Notes: a model not told the origin generated them from the sequence alone. 13,443 nucleotides of DNA from CAYJAD01 sp964370835 (GCA_964370835.1 CAYJLO010000078.1:1-13443), one strand, 5' to 3'; positions 1-7,198 are shown, counted from the first letter of the stretch. Translations and numbers: made by a program.

Positions 1-454
1 CAGCACTGGGGGGATGTCTAAACTCCTCAAAATGTCGTAAACATTGCGCCGCAAATTCATACGTTTTCTGTTTATTTTCAAGATCTTGTGGAGCACTAGA
101 ACTTAAGGTGAGAGCCAAAAAATCACCCATGCGATTCACTTGCATGGTCGGTAAGCTAAAAGCCATATGCTTGGCGGAAAAAGCATCTACAGCCTGTAGT
201 AAATGCTCTTCTCCATAGCCTTTAGCCAGATGAAAAGGCGCTTTCAAGGTGGCATGCAAACCGTAGCGACGCGCCTCTTGCGTTATACTTTCAAGCTTCT
301 CTTGGCTGAGCCTAAACCCAGCCTTTTCAAAACTGTAAAGTATCGCCTCAGCGCAGCTTGGCGCAGCACAATGGATATCCCACCCAAGCAAACTTGCCCC
401 CAATATGGCTAGGGGGCTTTGCTGCTCAGGAATGTAATACAAAGCATAACGCAT
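1..454 (-). CDS. DUF1045 / 2H phosphodiesterase-like phosphonate-operon protein (3' end outside window)
   Basis: The frame opens with ATG at 454 and stays open to the window edge, giving 151 residues of a protein that in its family is roughly 230 long. The N-terminus MRYALYYIPE and the motif YGLHATLKAPF (about residues 64-74) match the DUF1045 family found in phosphonate operons. His67-x-Thr69 is the first of two HxT/S motifs of the 2H phosphodiesterase fold; the second would lie beyond the edge. Family knowledge suggests hydrolysis of a cyclic phosphate. I infer it may open the ribose 1,2-cyclic phosphate made by PhnJ, since no phnP is visible here. It starts 3 bases after the phnM stop, so it is very likely co-translated as the last known gene of the phnC unit. 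Its precise substrate is unproven. Confidence 0.85.
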   Translation of the reverse strand, partial: MRYALYYIPEQQSPLAILGASLLGWDIHCAAPSCAEAILYSFEKAGFRLSQEKLESITQEARRYGLHATLKAPFHLAKGYGEEHLLQAVDAFSAKHMAFSLPTMQVNRMGDFLALTLSSSAPQDLENKQKTYEFAAQCLRHFEEFRHPPSA

Positions 455-457
455 GGA

Positions 458-1591
458 TTATAAGACCTGTTTTCCTGCACGCCACACGGCACGTACCACT
501 GGAATGCCATCGACCACGCGCACGCGCACAGCATCAGCTCTTTTACCTTGCGCCAATTCACCCCTATCAAACATACCCACGGCATGAGCCGGATTTTTTG
601 TAATGGTATTAATGGCTTCTTCCAAGGGAATTTGTGCCAATTCCGGCAAAAGAAACACAGCGTGAAGTAAGCTTGCCGGCATATAATCGGAGGAGAAGAT
701 ATCTAGTAATCCGGCTTTGGCCAATTCAATGGCGGCCACATTGCCCGAATGAGATCCGCCGCGCACAATATTAGGCGCCCCCATGATAATGGATAAACCT
801 TGCGCACGTGCTTCTCGCGCTGCTTCCAAGGTGGTTGGAAATTCAGAAATACATACGCCCTGCTCTGCACCTTCGCGCACATGCATAACGGTGGTATCGT
901 CATGACTGGCAAGAGCATAGCCCTTTTCTTTACAAATACTCACAATGCTCTGTAAGTTTTTGGGGGCATTTTTGGCTTGTAGCTCTTTTAATGCTTCTAT
1001 GCGCTCCTGAACAATACTTTCGGCGGTATCTGTCATATCGCAATAGCGTTTATAGGCCTCAATATTTCGCCATTGACGTTGACCGGGAGTATGATCCATG
1101 ACGGAGAAAAGGCGTAATTTTTCATGACCAACCAGAGGCTCTACCCTATCCATTAAATGATCTCCGGCCAATTCGCAACGCACATGAATGAAATGTTCAG
1201 CACGTAAAAGATTTTCATCTTCTGCTTTTTTTAATGCTCCAAGACTTATATCAAAGAGCTCGTTGCGCATATGCTTACCAAAAGGTTCTCCAGCAGTGAT
1301 GGCATCGAAAACCGTGGTCACGCCAGAACTTATCATGTGCATATCGTGGGCCATGGCGGCGGATAAACCATGGGGCCAGCTCACACCTGTGCGCGGAATA
1401 AAGTGCTTTTCCAAATTATCGGTGTGCAATTCCACAAGACCGGGAATAAGATAATCCCCCTCCAAGTCCAGCCCACTGTTGGCTTCTGAATTTTTCCCCA
1501 CAGAGCTAATATGCTCTGCATCGAAGCATAAACAATCGGTCATCCCTTGTGAACTTACAATGTGTCCGTTAAAAAAACTTTGAGTCGCCAT
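458..1591 (-). CDS. phnM: PhnM, ribose 1-methylphosphonate 5-triphosphate diphosphohydrolase
   Basis: A cytosolic metal hydrolase of the amidohydrolase superfamily. It removes pyrophosphate from alpha-D-ribose 1-alkylphosphonate 5-triphosphate, giving the 5-phosphate substrate of PhnJ. The 377 residues match the family length of about 378. Visible metal-site motifs are HTDN (His56, Asp58) in LVELHTDNLEKH, His136 in FIHVRCE, SHDDTT (residues 229-234) and SSDYMP (300-305). The PhnM-typical FSVMDHTPGQRQW (163-174) and the C-terminal TKNPAHAVG (331-339) are also present. An AGGGA stands 7 bases before ATG 1591. It lies 8 bases after the phnE stop and 3 bases before the DUF1045 start, so it belongs to the transporter unit rather than to the phnG unit. 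Nothing looks truncated or altered. Confidence 0.97.
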   Translation of the reverse strand: MATQSFFNGHIVSSQGMTDCLCFDAEHISSVGKNSEANSGLDLEGDYLIPGLVELHTDNLEKHFIPRTGVSWPHGLSAAMAHDMHMISSGVTTVFDAITAGEPFGKHMRNELFDISLGALKKAEDENLLRAEHFIHVRCELAGDHLMDRVEPLVGHEKLRLFSVMDHTPGQRQWRNIEAYKRYCDMTDTAESIVQERIEALKELQAKNAPKNLQSIVSICKEKGYALASHDDTTVMHVREGAEQGVCISEFPTTLEAAREARAQGLSIIMGAPNIVRGGSHSGNVAAIELAKAGLLDIFSSDYMPASLLHAVFLLPELAQIPLEEAINTITKNPAHAVGMFDRGELAQGKRADAVRVRVVDGIPVVRAVWRAGKQVL

Positions 1592-1599
1592 AAGAATCC

Positions 1600-2394
1600 C
1601 TATACAAAACGTTTGCGTAAAAATTGTGAAAGAATATCAAAAATAATAACCACACAGATAATAAGAGCCATAACTGCGCAGGTTTTGTCAAAGGTAAATC
1701 CGCGGATAAGCTCCCATAAAAGTACACCAATGCCGCCAGCACCCACCATGCCTACCACGGTGGCAGAGCGAATATTGGATTCAAAACGATATAAGGCATA
1801 GGAAATCCATAAGGGTAAAACTTGGGGAATGACACCATAAAGCACTTCTTCAAAAAGATTGGCACCGGTGGCGCGAATACCTTCCACAGGTTGTGGATCT
1901 ATGGCTTCCACCGCTTCAGAAAACAGCTTTGCCAACACGCCAGTGGTATGTACAAACAATGCCAACACACCGGCAAAAGGTCCTAAACCCACAGCCACCA
2001 CAAAAAGCATGGCAAAAACCATTTCGTTGATGGCGCGACAAGCATCCATGAGGCGTCGTACAGGTTGATATACCCACCAAGGGACAATGTTATCTGAACT
2101 TAAAATACCAAAAGGAATGGCAAAAATAACTGCCAATACCGATCCCCACAGGGCTATTTGTATGGTGATGAGAATCTCTTCCATATACAGGCGCCAATCG
2201 CTAAAATCTGGCGGGAAAAATTCCTTACCAAAGTCCAACATATTACCGGCATCGGTAAACAGTGCCATGGGGCGCATTTCTGCCCCTTCCCAAGCCCATA
2301 CTAATACGGCTAAGCCAAGGGCCCAAGAAAATAAAGAAAGGAAGGAAATACGCTCTGGGCGTGAAGTTTCTTGTATCATTACAGTGTTGCTCAT
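1600..2394 (-). CDS. phnE: PhnE, phosphonate ABC transporter permease
   Basis: Inner-membrane permease of the phosphonate importer, working with PhnC and PhnD. The 264 residues are a usual PhnE length. Hydrophobic segments are seen at about 17-36, 76-98, 125-150, 192-202, 211-229 and 238-257. Between them lies the EAA-type coupling loop AVEAIDPQPVEGIRATGANL (161-180), which contacts the ATPase. The motif VVGMVGAGGIGVLLW (213-227) is typical of the BPD_transp_1 domain in this family. The ribosome site before ATG 2394 is weak (AGAGAA). The gene follows phnD1 after a 70-base gap containing a hairpin, and precedes phnM by 8 bases. Only one permease gene is present for two binding-protein genes, so both PhnD proteins presumably feed this permease, or one acts with a transporter elsewhere. 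Confidence 0.95.
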   Translation of the reverse strand: MSNTVMIQETSRPERISFLSLFSWALGLAVLVWAWEGAEMRPMALFTDAGNMLDFGKEFFPPDFSDWRLYMEEILITIQIALWGSVLAVIFAIPFGILSSDNIVPWWVYQPVRRLMDACRAINEMVFAMLFVVAVGLGPFAGVLALFVHTTGVLAKLFSEAVEAIDPQPVEGIRATGANLFEEVLYGVIPQVLPLWISYALYRFESNIRSATVVGMVGAGGIGVLLWELIRGFTFDKTCAVMALIICVVIIFDILSQFLRKRFV

Positions 2395-2409
2395 ACTTTT
2401 CTCTAATAT

Positions 2410-2441
2410 GCATCCCCTGACACTTCCATGCCAGAGGATGC
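2410..2441 (-). other. Stem-loop in the phnD1-phnE gap
   Basis: GCATCC (2410-2415) and GGATGC (2436-2441) form a 6-bp stem. It continues with CTG (2417-2419) pairing to CAG (2432-2434) across a one-base mismatch on each side. The structure begins 23 bases after the phnD1 stop codon in the transcript. No uridine run follows, so a full terminator is unlikely. Hairpins of this sort after a binding-protein gene commonly protect the upstream message from 3' decay; that role is inferred. Confidence 0.55.
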
Positions 2442-2464
2442 AAAGTTATGGTGTAAGGGGAGGA

Positions 2465-3481
2465 TTATTTACTGGAAGACACAGTGGAGCCAAGGCTCTT
2501 AATGCGTGCTTCAAGCTTTTGTAATTGTGCGTCAATATCAGCAAGCTTTGCTTTCTTTTCTTCTTCGCTTAAATTGGCATTGGCAAGAATGGTATTTTTG
2601 TTTTTGAAAAGTTCCAACTGGCGAATGGTTAAGAGTTGATCATTGGAAGACTCTCTAAATGGCCCCCAGCTTAAAGAAGCCAAGATTTTCTTTTCTGCTT
2701 CCACATTGTCACCCTTCACGCCATAGTCCAAAAAGAACTTGCGCAAGGTTTCTTTCACATCGGCAGGTAAATCTTTACGCCAAGCAATGGGATCGCTAGG
2801 AATGATGGGAGAAGTCCAAATAATCTTCAATTGCTTATGCTTTTGGGGATTATTCAGCGCAAGACGGCCCAAAGTACCCGTTTCACAGGTGGCCACATCC
2901 ACTTGCTTATTGGCCACAGAAAGAGCATTGGTTTCATGGCTGGCAGTCAACACACGCTTAAAGATTTTTTTAGCATCCTTGCCATTTTGTGCAAAAACAT
3001 AGTAGCTGGGCACAAGAAAGCCGGAGGTGGAGTTGGGATCGCCATTACCAAAGTTTAAATCCTTAGCTTTAGCAAACATATCGTCAAGGTTATTGATGGG
3101 AGAGTCCACATGGGCTAATATGTAGGAGTAATAGCCGTCAGTACCATCATCAGCGATAGTCTTTAAGAAAATTTCTGCATTGGCGCGGTCCACAGCTTCC
3201 TTGGCGGATTTATTACCAAACCATGCCAATTGCACTTTGCCGTATTGCATGCCTGTCACAATGCCAGCATAGTCTGAAGAGAAAAAGGGCTTAATTTTAT
3301 AGCCGGTCTTTTTTTCCATTTCAGCCAAGAAAGGCTCCCAATTTTTACGTAAATTTTGCGAAGATTCCGTACTGATGATACCAAAGTTGATTTCCACTTC
3401 TTTGGCTTGTGCAGTATTTGCAAAAACCATGGTTCCAAGGGCAGCCACTGCCAACATTTTCTTAAAACTAAAAAAAGCCAT
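2465..3481 (-). CDS. phnD: PhnD, phosphonate-binding periplasmic protein (copy 1, in transporter unit)
   Basis: Periplasmic solute-binding protein that captures phosphonate and delivers it to PhnE. I start it at ATG 3481 because GGAG lies 6 bases upstream and a signal peptide begins there: positively charged FKK, a hydrophobic core, and a predicted cut after AQA at residue 26. An in-frame extension upstream would bury that signal. The 338-residue product keeps phosphonate-group ligands by comparison with E. coli PhnD: DPNSTSG (148-154), His182 in SHETNA, Tyr71 and Asp230 in IPSDP. At the position of E. coli Glu177, which contacts the amine of 2-aminoethylphosphonate, it has Gly202, with Glu200 two residues earlier (ATCETG). 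The C-terminal 40 residues are charged and helix-like. It is about 70 percent identical by eye to the second copy at 4745-5746. Confidence 0.96.
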   Translation of the reverse strand: MAFFSFKKMLAVAALGTMVFANTAQAKEVEINFGIISTESSQNLRKNWEPFLAEMEKKTGYKIKPFFSSDYAGIVTGMQYGKVQLAWFGNKSAKEAVDRANAEIFLKTIADDGTDGYYSYILAHVDSPINNLDDMFAKAKDLNFGNGDPNSTSGFLVPSYYVFAQNGKDAKKIFKRVLTASHETNALSVANKQVDVATCETGTLGRLALNNPQKHKQLKIIWTSPIIPSDPIAWRKDLPADVKETLRKFFLDYGVKGDNVEAEKKILASLSWGPFRESSNDQLLTIRQLELFKNKNTILANANLSEEEKKAKLADIDAQLQKLEARIKSLGSTVSSSK

Positions 3482-3544
3482 ATTACTCTCCAAAAAATTC
3501 AATATAAGGGTTAGAGGTTGTATTTTGGGCGCACCATAAGACCC

Positions 3545-3562
3545 AAGAGAAACACTTCTCTT
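3545..3562 (-). other. Stem-loop in the phnC-phnD1 gap
   Basis: AAGAGAA (3545-3551) and TTCTCTT (3556-3562) are perfect complements around a 4-base loop, inside the 108-base gap between phnC and phnD1. There is no uridine tract after it. With the hairpin at 2410-2441 it brackets phnD1, as would be expected if the message is processed or stabilised to make more binding protein than ATPase; this role is inferred. Confidence 0.5.
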
Positions 3563-3589
3563 AGTAATACAGTGCAATTATAAAATATT

Positions 3590-4456
3590 TTACATAAAAG
3601 CTGGGCTAGGTTCGCCCATGGAATGAGGGCCGGACATGGGGGGCAATTGCGGCGCAAAAGTTCTGGATTCTTCTTGTGGCGCTGCCATGCTGGGAGCAAA
3701 CATTTCTTCGCTTTCTGCACCGTAGAGCTCTTGCAAGAAGGCAGGTGTTAAAGCAGAAGAAGGTCCGTCATACACAATCTTACCATCTTTCAAAGCCACA
3801 GTACGTGGGCAGTATTTAATGGCATAATCCACTTGGTGTAAGGTTACCATAACGGTAATCTTATCTTGTTTATTGATATCTGCCAAAATTTGCATGACTT
3901 TGCGGGAAGATTCTGGGTCAAGGGAAGCAATGGGTTCATCAGCCAAAAGTAATTTAGCCTTTTGCACCAAGGCTCTGGCAATGGCGGCGCGCTGTTGCTG
4001 GCCACCAGAAAGGGTGGATGCTCTTTGATGCGCCTTACTGCCAATTCCCACACGCTGTAAAGCCTCTAGAGCAAGACTTCTGTCTTCGCTGCGAAAAAGT
4101 CCAAAAGCCGTACGCCATAATGGAGTTCTGCCAAGGGCGCCAAGCATAACATTGGTGAGCACATTCAAGCGATCAACCAAATTAAATTGCTGAAAAATCA
4201 TACCTATATTAGTACGCATACCACGAATATCTCTGTGCAAACGTCCATTGCTTTGCAAGGTTTGCCCCATGGATATGATACTGCCACCATCTTTATCACC
4301 ACACATAAGACCGGAAATATGACGCATAAGAGTGGACTTACCGGAGCCAGAAGCACCAATAAGAGCCACCATTTCACCGGGCTTCACGGTGAGGTTGATA
4401 TTGTCACAAGCCTTGGTGGCACCAAAGGTGCGGGTGAAATTTGTAATATGCAACAT
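3590..4456 (-). CDS. phnC: PhnC, phosphonate ABC transporter ATPase
   Basis: Cytosolic ATPase of the PhnCDE importer. All ABC motifs are present: Walker A GASGSGKS (34-41), Q-loop FQQ (88-90), signature LSGGQQQR (149-156), Walker B LLLADEP (169-175) and the switch His207 in TLHQ. AAGGAGA sits 7-8 bases before ATG 4456, so the start is secure. At 288 residues it is longer than typical PhnC (about 260). The extra length is a C-terminal tail from about residue 250 that is rich in Pro, Ser and Met and contains a repeated FAP (EEMFAPSM, RTFAPQLP). Its role is unknown. This is the first gene of the second transcription unit, 288 bases after the phnD2 stop and its terminator. Confidence 0.96.
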   Translation of the reverse strand: MLHITNFTRTFGATKACDNINLTVKPGEMVALIGASGSGKSTLMRHISGLMCGDKDGGSIISMGQTLQSNGRLHRDIRGMRTNIGMIFQQFNLVDRLNVLTNVMLGALGRTPLWRTAFGLFRSEDRSLALEALQRVGIGSKAHQRASTLSGGQQQRAAIARALVQKAKLLLADEPIASLDPESSRKVMQILADINKQDKITVMVTLHQVDYAIKYCPRTVALKDGKIVYDGPSSALTPAFLQELYGAESEEMFAPSMAAPQEESRTFAPQLPPMSGPHSMGEPSPAFM

Positions 4457-4544
4457 GAAAAAATCTCCTTAATATACGTAGTAAATGACATGCGCTCTAA
4501 AACCTTTGCCTTACAAAGTGCAAGCCCATGCTGTTGATGTGTCT

Positions 4545-4611
4545 GTTATAGAGGTGTCATGTGGCTAAAAAAAGGCCAAAAGGTGTTTCTTGTGCGTCAA
4601 ATATGTCACAA
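4545..4611 (-). promoter_or_regulatory. Possible promoter/operator region of the phnC unit
   Basis: The 288 bases between phnD2 and phnC hold no gene. Because an intrinsic terminator closes the upstream unit, phnC should have its own promoter here. On the minus strand a TATAAC (4550-4545) resembles a -10 box but has only a T-rich stretch (about 4573-4568) at the -35 position. Farther upstream TTGTG (4590-4594) and CACAA (4607-4611) form an inverted repeat with a 12-base spacer, a plausible operator. None of this is diagnostic and no Pho box is clear. Confidence 0.25.
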
Positions 4612-4671
4612 AATAATATATGGTTTCATCCAAGAGCATAGATTAAAAAAACACTAATATATAAACATGTT

Positions 4672-4712
4672 AAAAAAAGGTAGAGAATTTTCCTTACGAA
4701 AAACCCTCTACC
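4672..4712 (-). terminator. Intrinsic terminator after phnD2
   Basis: Read on the minus strand, GGTAGAG (4712-4706) and CTCTACC (4685-4679) form a 7-bp stem. It is reinforced inside by TTTTC pairing with GAAAA, and a run of seven T follows immediately (4678-4672). It lies 32 bases beyond the phnD2 stop. This is the clearest terminator in the window and splits the phn locus into two transcription units. Confidence 0.88.
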
Positions 4713-4744
4713 CTATGAAAATCAAAATAGAATGATGTATCTCA

Positions 4745-5746
4745 TTACTTTTGACTGGTAAGCTGTGTGGCAAGCTTAGCTAATTTAGCGTCAATTTCAT
4801 GTATTTTCACTTTCTTTTCTTCTTCACTTAGCTGCGTATTTTGCATGATGGCGTTTTTATCTTTAAACAGCTCCAACTGGCGGATGGGCAAAAGCTGCGC
4901 ATTGCTAGAAGCTCGATAATGAGACCATCCAAGCTTGGCAAGAACTTGTTTTTCAAAGCCCACATCCTCGCCCTTTACGCCGTATTCAAGAAAAAATGTA
5001 CGCAATGCATTCTTGACATCTTGAGGTAAATCCTTGCGCCACACAATGGGGTCACGAGGAATAAGCGGTGAGGTCCAAATAATTTTAAGGAGTTTATGCT
5101 TTTCAGGATTATTCTTTTCTAAGCGATCTAACGCGCCGCTACCACAGGTGGCCACATGCACTTGCCCATTGGCCACGGCAAGGGCATTGGTTTCATGCCC
5201 AGCTGTGAGAACACGTTTAAATATCTTTTTGGCATCTTTATCATTTTTTGCAAATGCATAATAGTTTGGCACCAAATATCCTGAAGTGGAATTGGGATCC
5301 CCATTGCCAAAGTTAAGATCTTTAGCCCTTGCAAACATATCATCTAAAGAGTTTATGGTAGAATCTGTACGCGCTAGAATATGGGAATAATAGCCATCGC
5401 TACCATCTTTATTGATAACTTGCACAAAAACTTCTCCCTTGGCACGGTCCACCGCTTCCTTGGCGGCCTTATTCCCATACCAAGCCAATTGCACCTTACC
5501 GTATTGCATACCTGTAATGATGCCTGCATAATCAGAAGCAAAAAAAGGCTTTATGGTATACCCAGTTTCTTTTTCCATGGCAGCCAAAAAAGGCTCCCAG
5601 TGCTTACGTGAATGCTGTGTGGACTCAGTACTGATAATTCCAAAATGTAATGTTGTTTCTTGTGCCAACACAGGGATTGCTGTCCAAAAGGTCATTCCAG
5701 CAGCAACCAGCACAAGGGACTTTTTACAGAAGTTTAAAAATTTCAT
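4745..5746 (-). CDS. phnD: PhnD, phosphonate-binding periplasmic protein (copy 2, in catalytic unit)
   Basis: A second periplasmic phosphonate-binding protein, 333 residues. The signal peptide has Lys at 2, 8 and 9 and a hydrophobic core, with a predicted cut after VLA at residue 28. AAGGA lies about 8 bases before ATG 5746, only 2 bases after the phnN stop. It aligns with copy 1 almost without gaps and keeps Tyr73, DPNSTSG (150-156), His184 and Asp232. The loop next to the ligand amine site reads ATCGSGALD (199-207): Gly204 stands at the E. coli Glu177 position, and no acidic residue lies nearby before Asp207, unlike copy 1 with Glu200. A different ligand preference is therefore reasonable, though unproven. 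Being translated with phnN, it is expressed with the C-P lyase rather than with phnCE. Confidence 0.95.
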   Translation of the reverse strand: MKFLNFCKKSLVLVAAGMTFWTAIPVLAQETTLHFGIISTESTQHSRKHWEPFLAAMEKETGYTIKPFFASDYAGIITGMQYGKVQLAWYGNKAAKEAVDRAKGEVFVQVINKDGSDGYYSHILARTDSTINSLDDMFARAKDLNFGNGDPNSTSGYLVPNYYAFAKNDKDAKKIFKRVLTAGHETNALAVANGQVHVATCGSGALDRLEKNNPEKHKLLKIIWTSPLIPRDPIVWRKDLPQDVKNALRTFFLEYGVKGEDVGFEKQVLAKLGWSHYRASSNAQLLPIRQLELFKDKNAIMQNTQLSEEEKKVKIHEIDAKLAKLATQLTSQK

Positions 5747-5748
5747 AT

Positions 5749-6360
5749 CTATCCTTCATTTTTGTAGTAAGCATTTTGCATTGTGGATAAAAGCTCTCCA
5801 AAGGCTGTGCAAGCCGCACAAAGCTCTCCAGAATTATCTATGCGATGTACATTGGGCATATTTTTCAACGCAGAAATATCCATATGGGCGCGCTCAATGC
5901 GCTTTTCTATATCCTCAGCACTCTCACGGCCACGAGCTTCAAGGCGTGCGCGCAAAGCAGAACTATCCACAGTAATTAATACAGGTATCAAATGAGGATA
6001 TTTTTGCTGAGCCTCAGCCAAATACGCACGCGAGCCATTGACAATAACTACAGAACATTCATTAAGTAAGGTATTTATATTTTTATGAATACCATAATAC
6101 AGACCATGACTTTGCCAATGCATGACAAAATCCCCAGCCTCAAGAGCTTGTAAAAACTCTTCTTGGCTTAAGGAAATATGCTGTTCATCATGAGCACTTG
6201 CACTAACTTGACGGGTAATATGCCGCTGAGCAATGTGCAAAGGGAACTTATGGGTATTTTCTTGCGCAAGCTCCCGTGCATGATGCAGTAAACTGTCTTT
6301 ACCACTACCGGAAGGCCCCATGAGATAGAGCAAACGCCCTTGGTGCTGTTGTGTTGTCAT
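5749..6360 (-). CDS. phnN: PhnN, ribose 1,5-bisphosphate phosphokinase
   Basis: Cytosolic kinase of the guanylate-kinase-like P-loop fold. It converts ribose 1,5-bisphosphate plus ATP to PRPP, the last step of the C-P lyase route. The Walker A GPSGSGKD (15-22) with Asp in place of Ser/Thr is typical of PhnN, as are WQSHGLYYGI (82-91), VVIVNGSRAYL (104-114) and ARGRES (142-147). The product is 203 residues from ATG 6360, close to family size. The ribosome site there is poor. An upstream in-frame ATG at 6417 would add 19 residues and lies within the hairpin at 6393-6425, so I prefer 6360 on family length. It follows phnL after 75 bases and is tightly linked to phnD2. Confidence 0.94.
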   Translation of the reverse strand: MTTQQHQGRLLYLMGPSGSGKDSLLHHARELAQENTHKFPLHIAQRHITRQVSASAHDEQHISLSQEEFLQALEAGDFVMHWQSHGLYYGIHKNINTLLNECSVVIVNGSRAYLAEAQQKYPHLIPVLITVDSSALRARLEARGRESAEDIEKRIERAHMDISALKNMPNVHRIDNSGELCAACTAFGELLSTMQNAYYKNEG

Positions 6361-6392
6361 ACTTACTCTAGGTTTTATTAAAGTTATGGTAT

Positions 6393-6425
6393 CTGGGAGA
6401 AGCTCCCATAAAAGCATTCTCCCAG
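6393..6425 (-). other. Stem-loop with two alternative pairings in the phnL-phnN gap
   Basis: CTGGGAGAA (6393-6401) and TTCTCCCAG (6417-6425) are a perfect 9-bp inverted repeat. GGGAG inside the first arm (6395-6399) can instead pair with CTCCC at 6403-6407. The structure begins 10 bases after the phnL stop in the transcript and has no uridine run. An RNA processing, stability or attenuation role is inferred; it probably lowers or uncouples expression of phnN-phnD2 from phnL. Confidence 0.6.
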
Positions 6426-6435
6426 AAGGATTCTT

Positions 6436-7152
6436 TTATTGTGCTCTTGCTGTGAGCATGCGCTGTTCCATAAAGGAATAGGTGCTTTCGGCCACGGCTT
6501 CACGTACTTCATCATCATGGAAAATACCAATGACGGTGGCGCCACGCGCTTTGGCTTCATTGATGAGCTCCACCACAGTTTGTCTATTATATCCATCTAA
6601 AGAAGCGGTGGGCTCGTCCAAAAGGAGTATGGGATAATCCCAAATGAAACCGCGCGCTATGTTGACACGCTGTTGTTCTCCACCGGAAAAGGTGGCCGGC
6701 GCCAAATTCCATAAACGTTGTGGAATACGCAAGCGCTCCAAAAGCTCTCCGGCTTTCTTACGAGCACTCTCCTGAGTACTGCCCTTTTCCATGAGCCTTT
6801 CAGCCACAATATCAAGGCAAGATACACGTGGGATAACGCGTAAAAATTGACTCACATAGCCAAGGGTGTGGGTGCGCACCTCCACGATGGTACGAGGTAG
6901 CGCGCTGACCATATCCACTTCTTGCCCTTGATGGCGCACCAAGATGGACCCGGCTGTGGGCTTATAATTGGCATATAAAGAGCGCAAAAGTGTGGATTTA
7001 CCCGAACCAGAAGGGCCATGTAAAGCCAAACACTGCCCTGCATAGGCCTCCAGATTTAAATTATCAAAGGCCTCGATTATGGCGCCTTGTTGTGCGTGCA
7101 ACACAAAGTTTTTACTCAAATTACGAACACTTACTTGTGGAATGAGTGACAT
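6436..7152 (-). CDS. phnL: PhnL, ABC-type ATPase subunit of the C-P lyase system
   Basis: ABC-family nucleotide-binding protein that associates with the C-P lyase core rather than with a membrane permease. At 238 residues it is family-sized. Motifs: Walker A GPSGSGKS (46-53), signature FSGGEQQRVN (155-164), Walker B ILLLDEP (175-181), and His212 in FHDDE as switch residue. The stretch VRTHTLGYVSQFLRVIPRVS (92-111) is characteristic of PhnL. AAGGA lies about 8 bases before ATG 7152. It is separated from phnK by 169 bases holding a large inverted repeat, whereas the genes before phnK overlap. Function follows work on the E. coli complex; in the sequence nothing departs from the family. Confidence 0.95.
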   Translation of the reverse strand: MSLIPQVSVRNLSKNFVLHAQQGAIIEAFDNLNLEAYAGQCLALHGPSGSGKSTLLRSLYANYKPTAGSILVRHQGQEVDMVSALPRTIVEVRTHTLGYVSQFLRVIPRVSCLDIVAERLMEKGSTQESARKKAGELLERLRIPQRLWNLAPATFSGGEQQRVNIARGFIWDYPILLLDEPTASLDGYNRQTVVELINEAKARGATVIGIFHDDEVREAVAESTYSFMEQRMLTARAQ

Positions 7153-7198
7153 ATATAATCCTTTACTAACAACACGTTAGAAACAATCAATTGAAGGT

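Noticed and set aside
2087..2524. 145-codon open frame on the plus strand
   Set aside because: Antisense to phnE and the phnD1 end; composition is a shadow of these genes and there is no ribosome site.
3482..3577. Upstream in-frame extension of phnD1 (32 residues)
   Set aside because: It would bury a clear Sec signal peptide, and GGAG sits correctly before ATG 3481; the extension also crosses the hairpin at 3545-3562.
4590..4611. CRP/FNR- or HcpR-type operator
   Set aside because: The half-sites TTGTG and CACAA are 12 bases apart rather than the 8 expected for such regulators; kept only as an unspecific inverted repeat.
4745..5746. phnD2 as a degenerate duplicate
   Set aside because: It has a full-length frame, an intact signal peptide, a good ribosome site, its own terminator and no disrupted motif, so it is likely functional.
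5553..5975. 140-codon open frame on the plus strand
   Set aside because: Antisense to the 5' part of phnD2 and the end of phnN, both firmly identified; no motif in the product.
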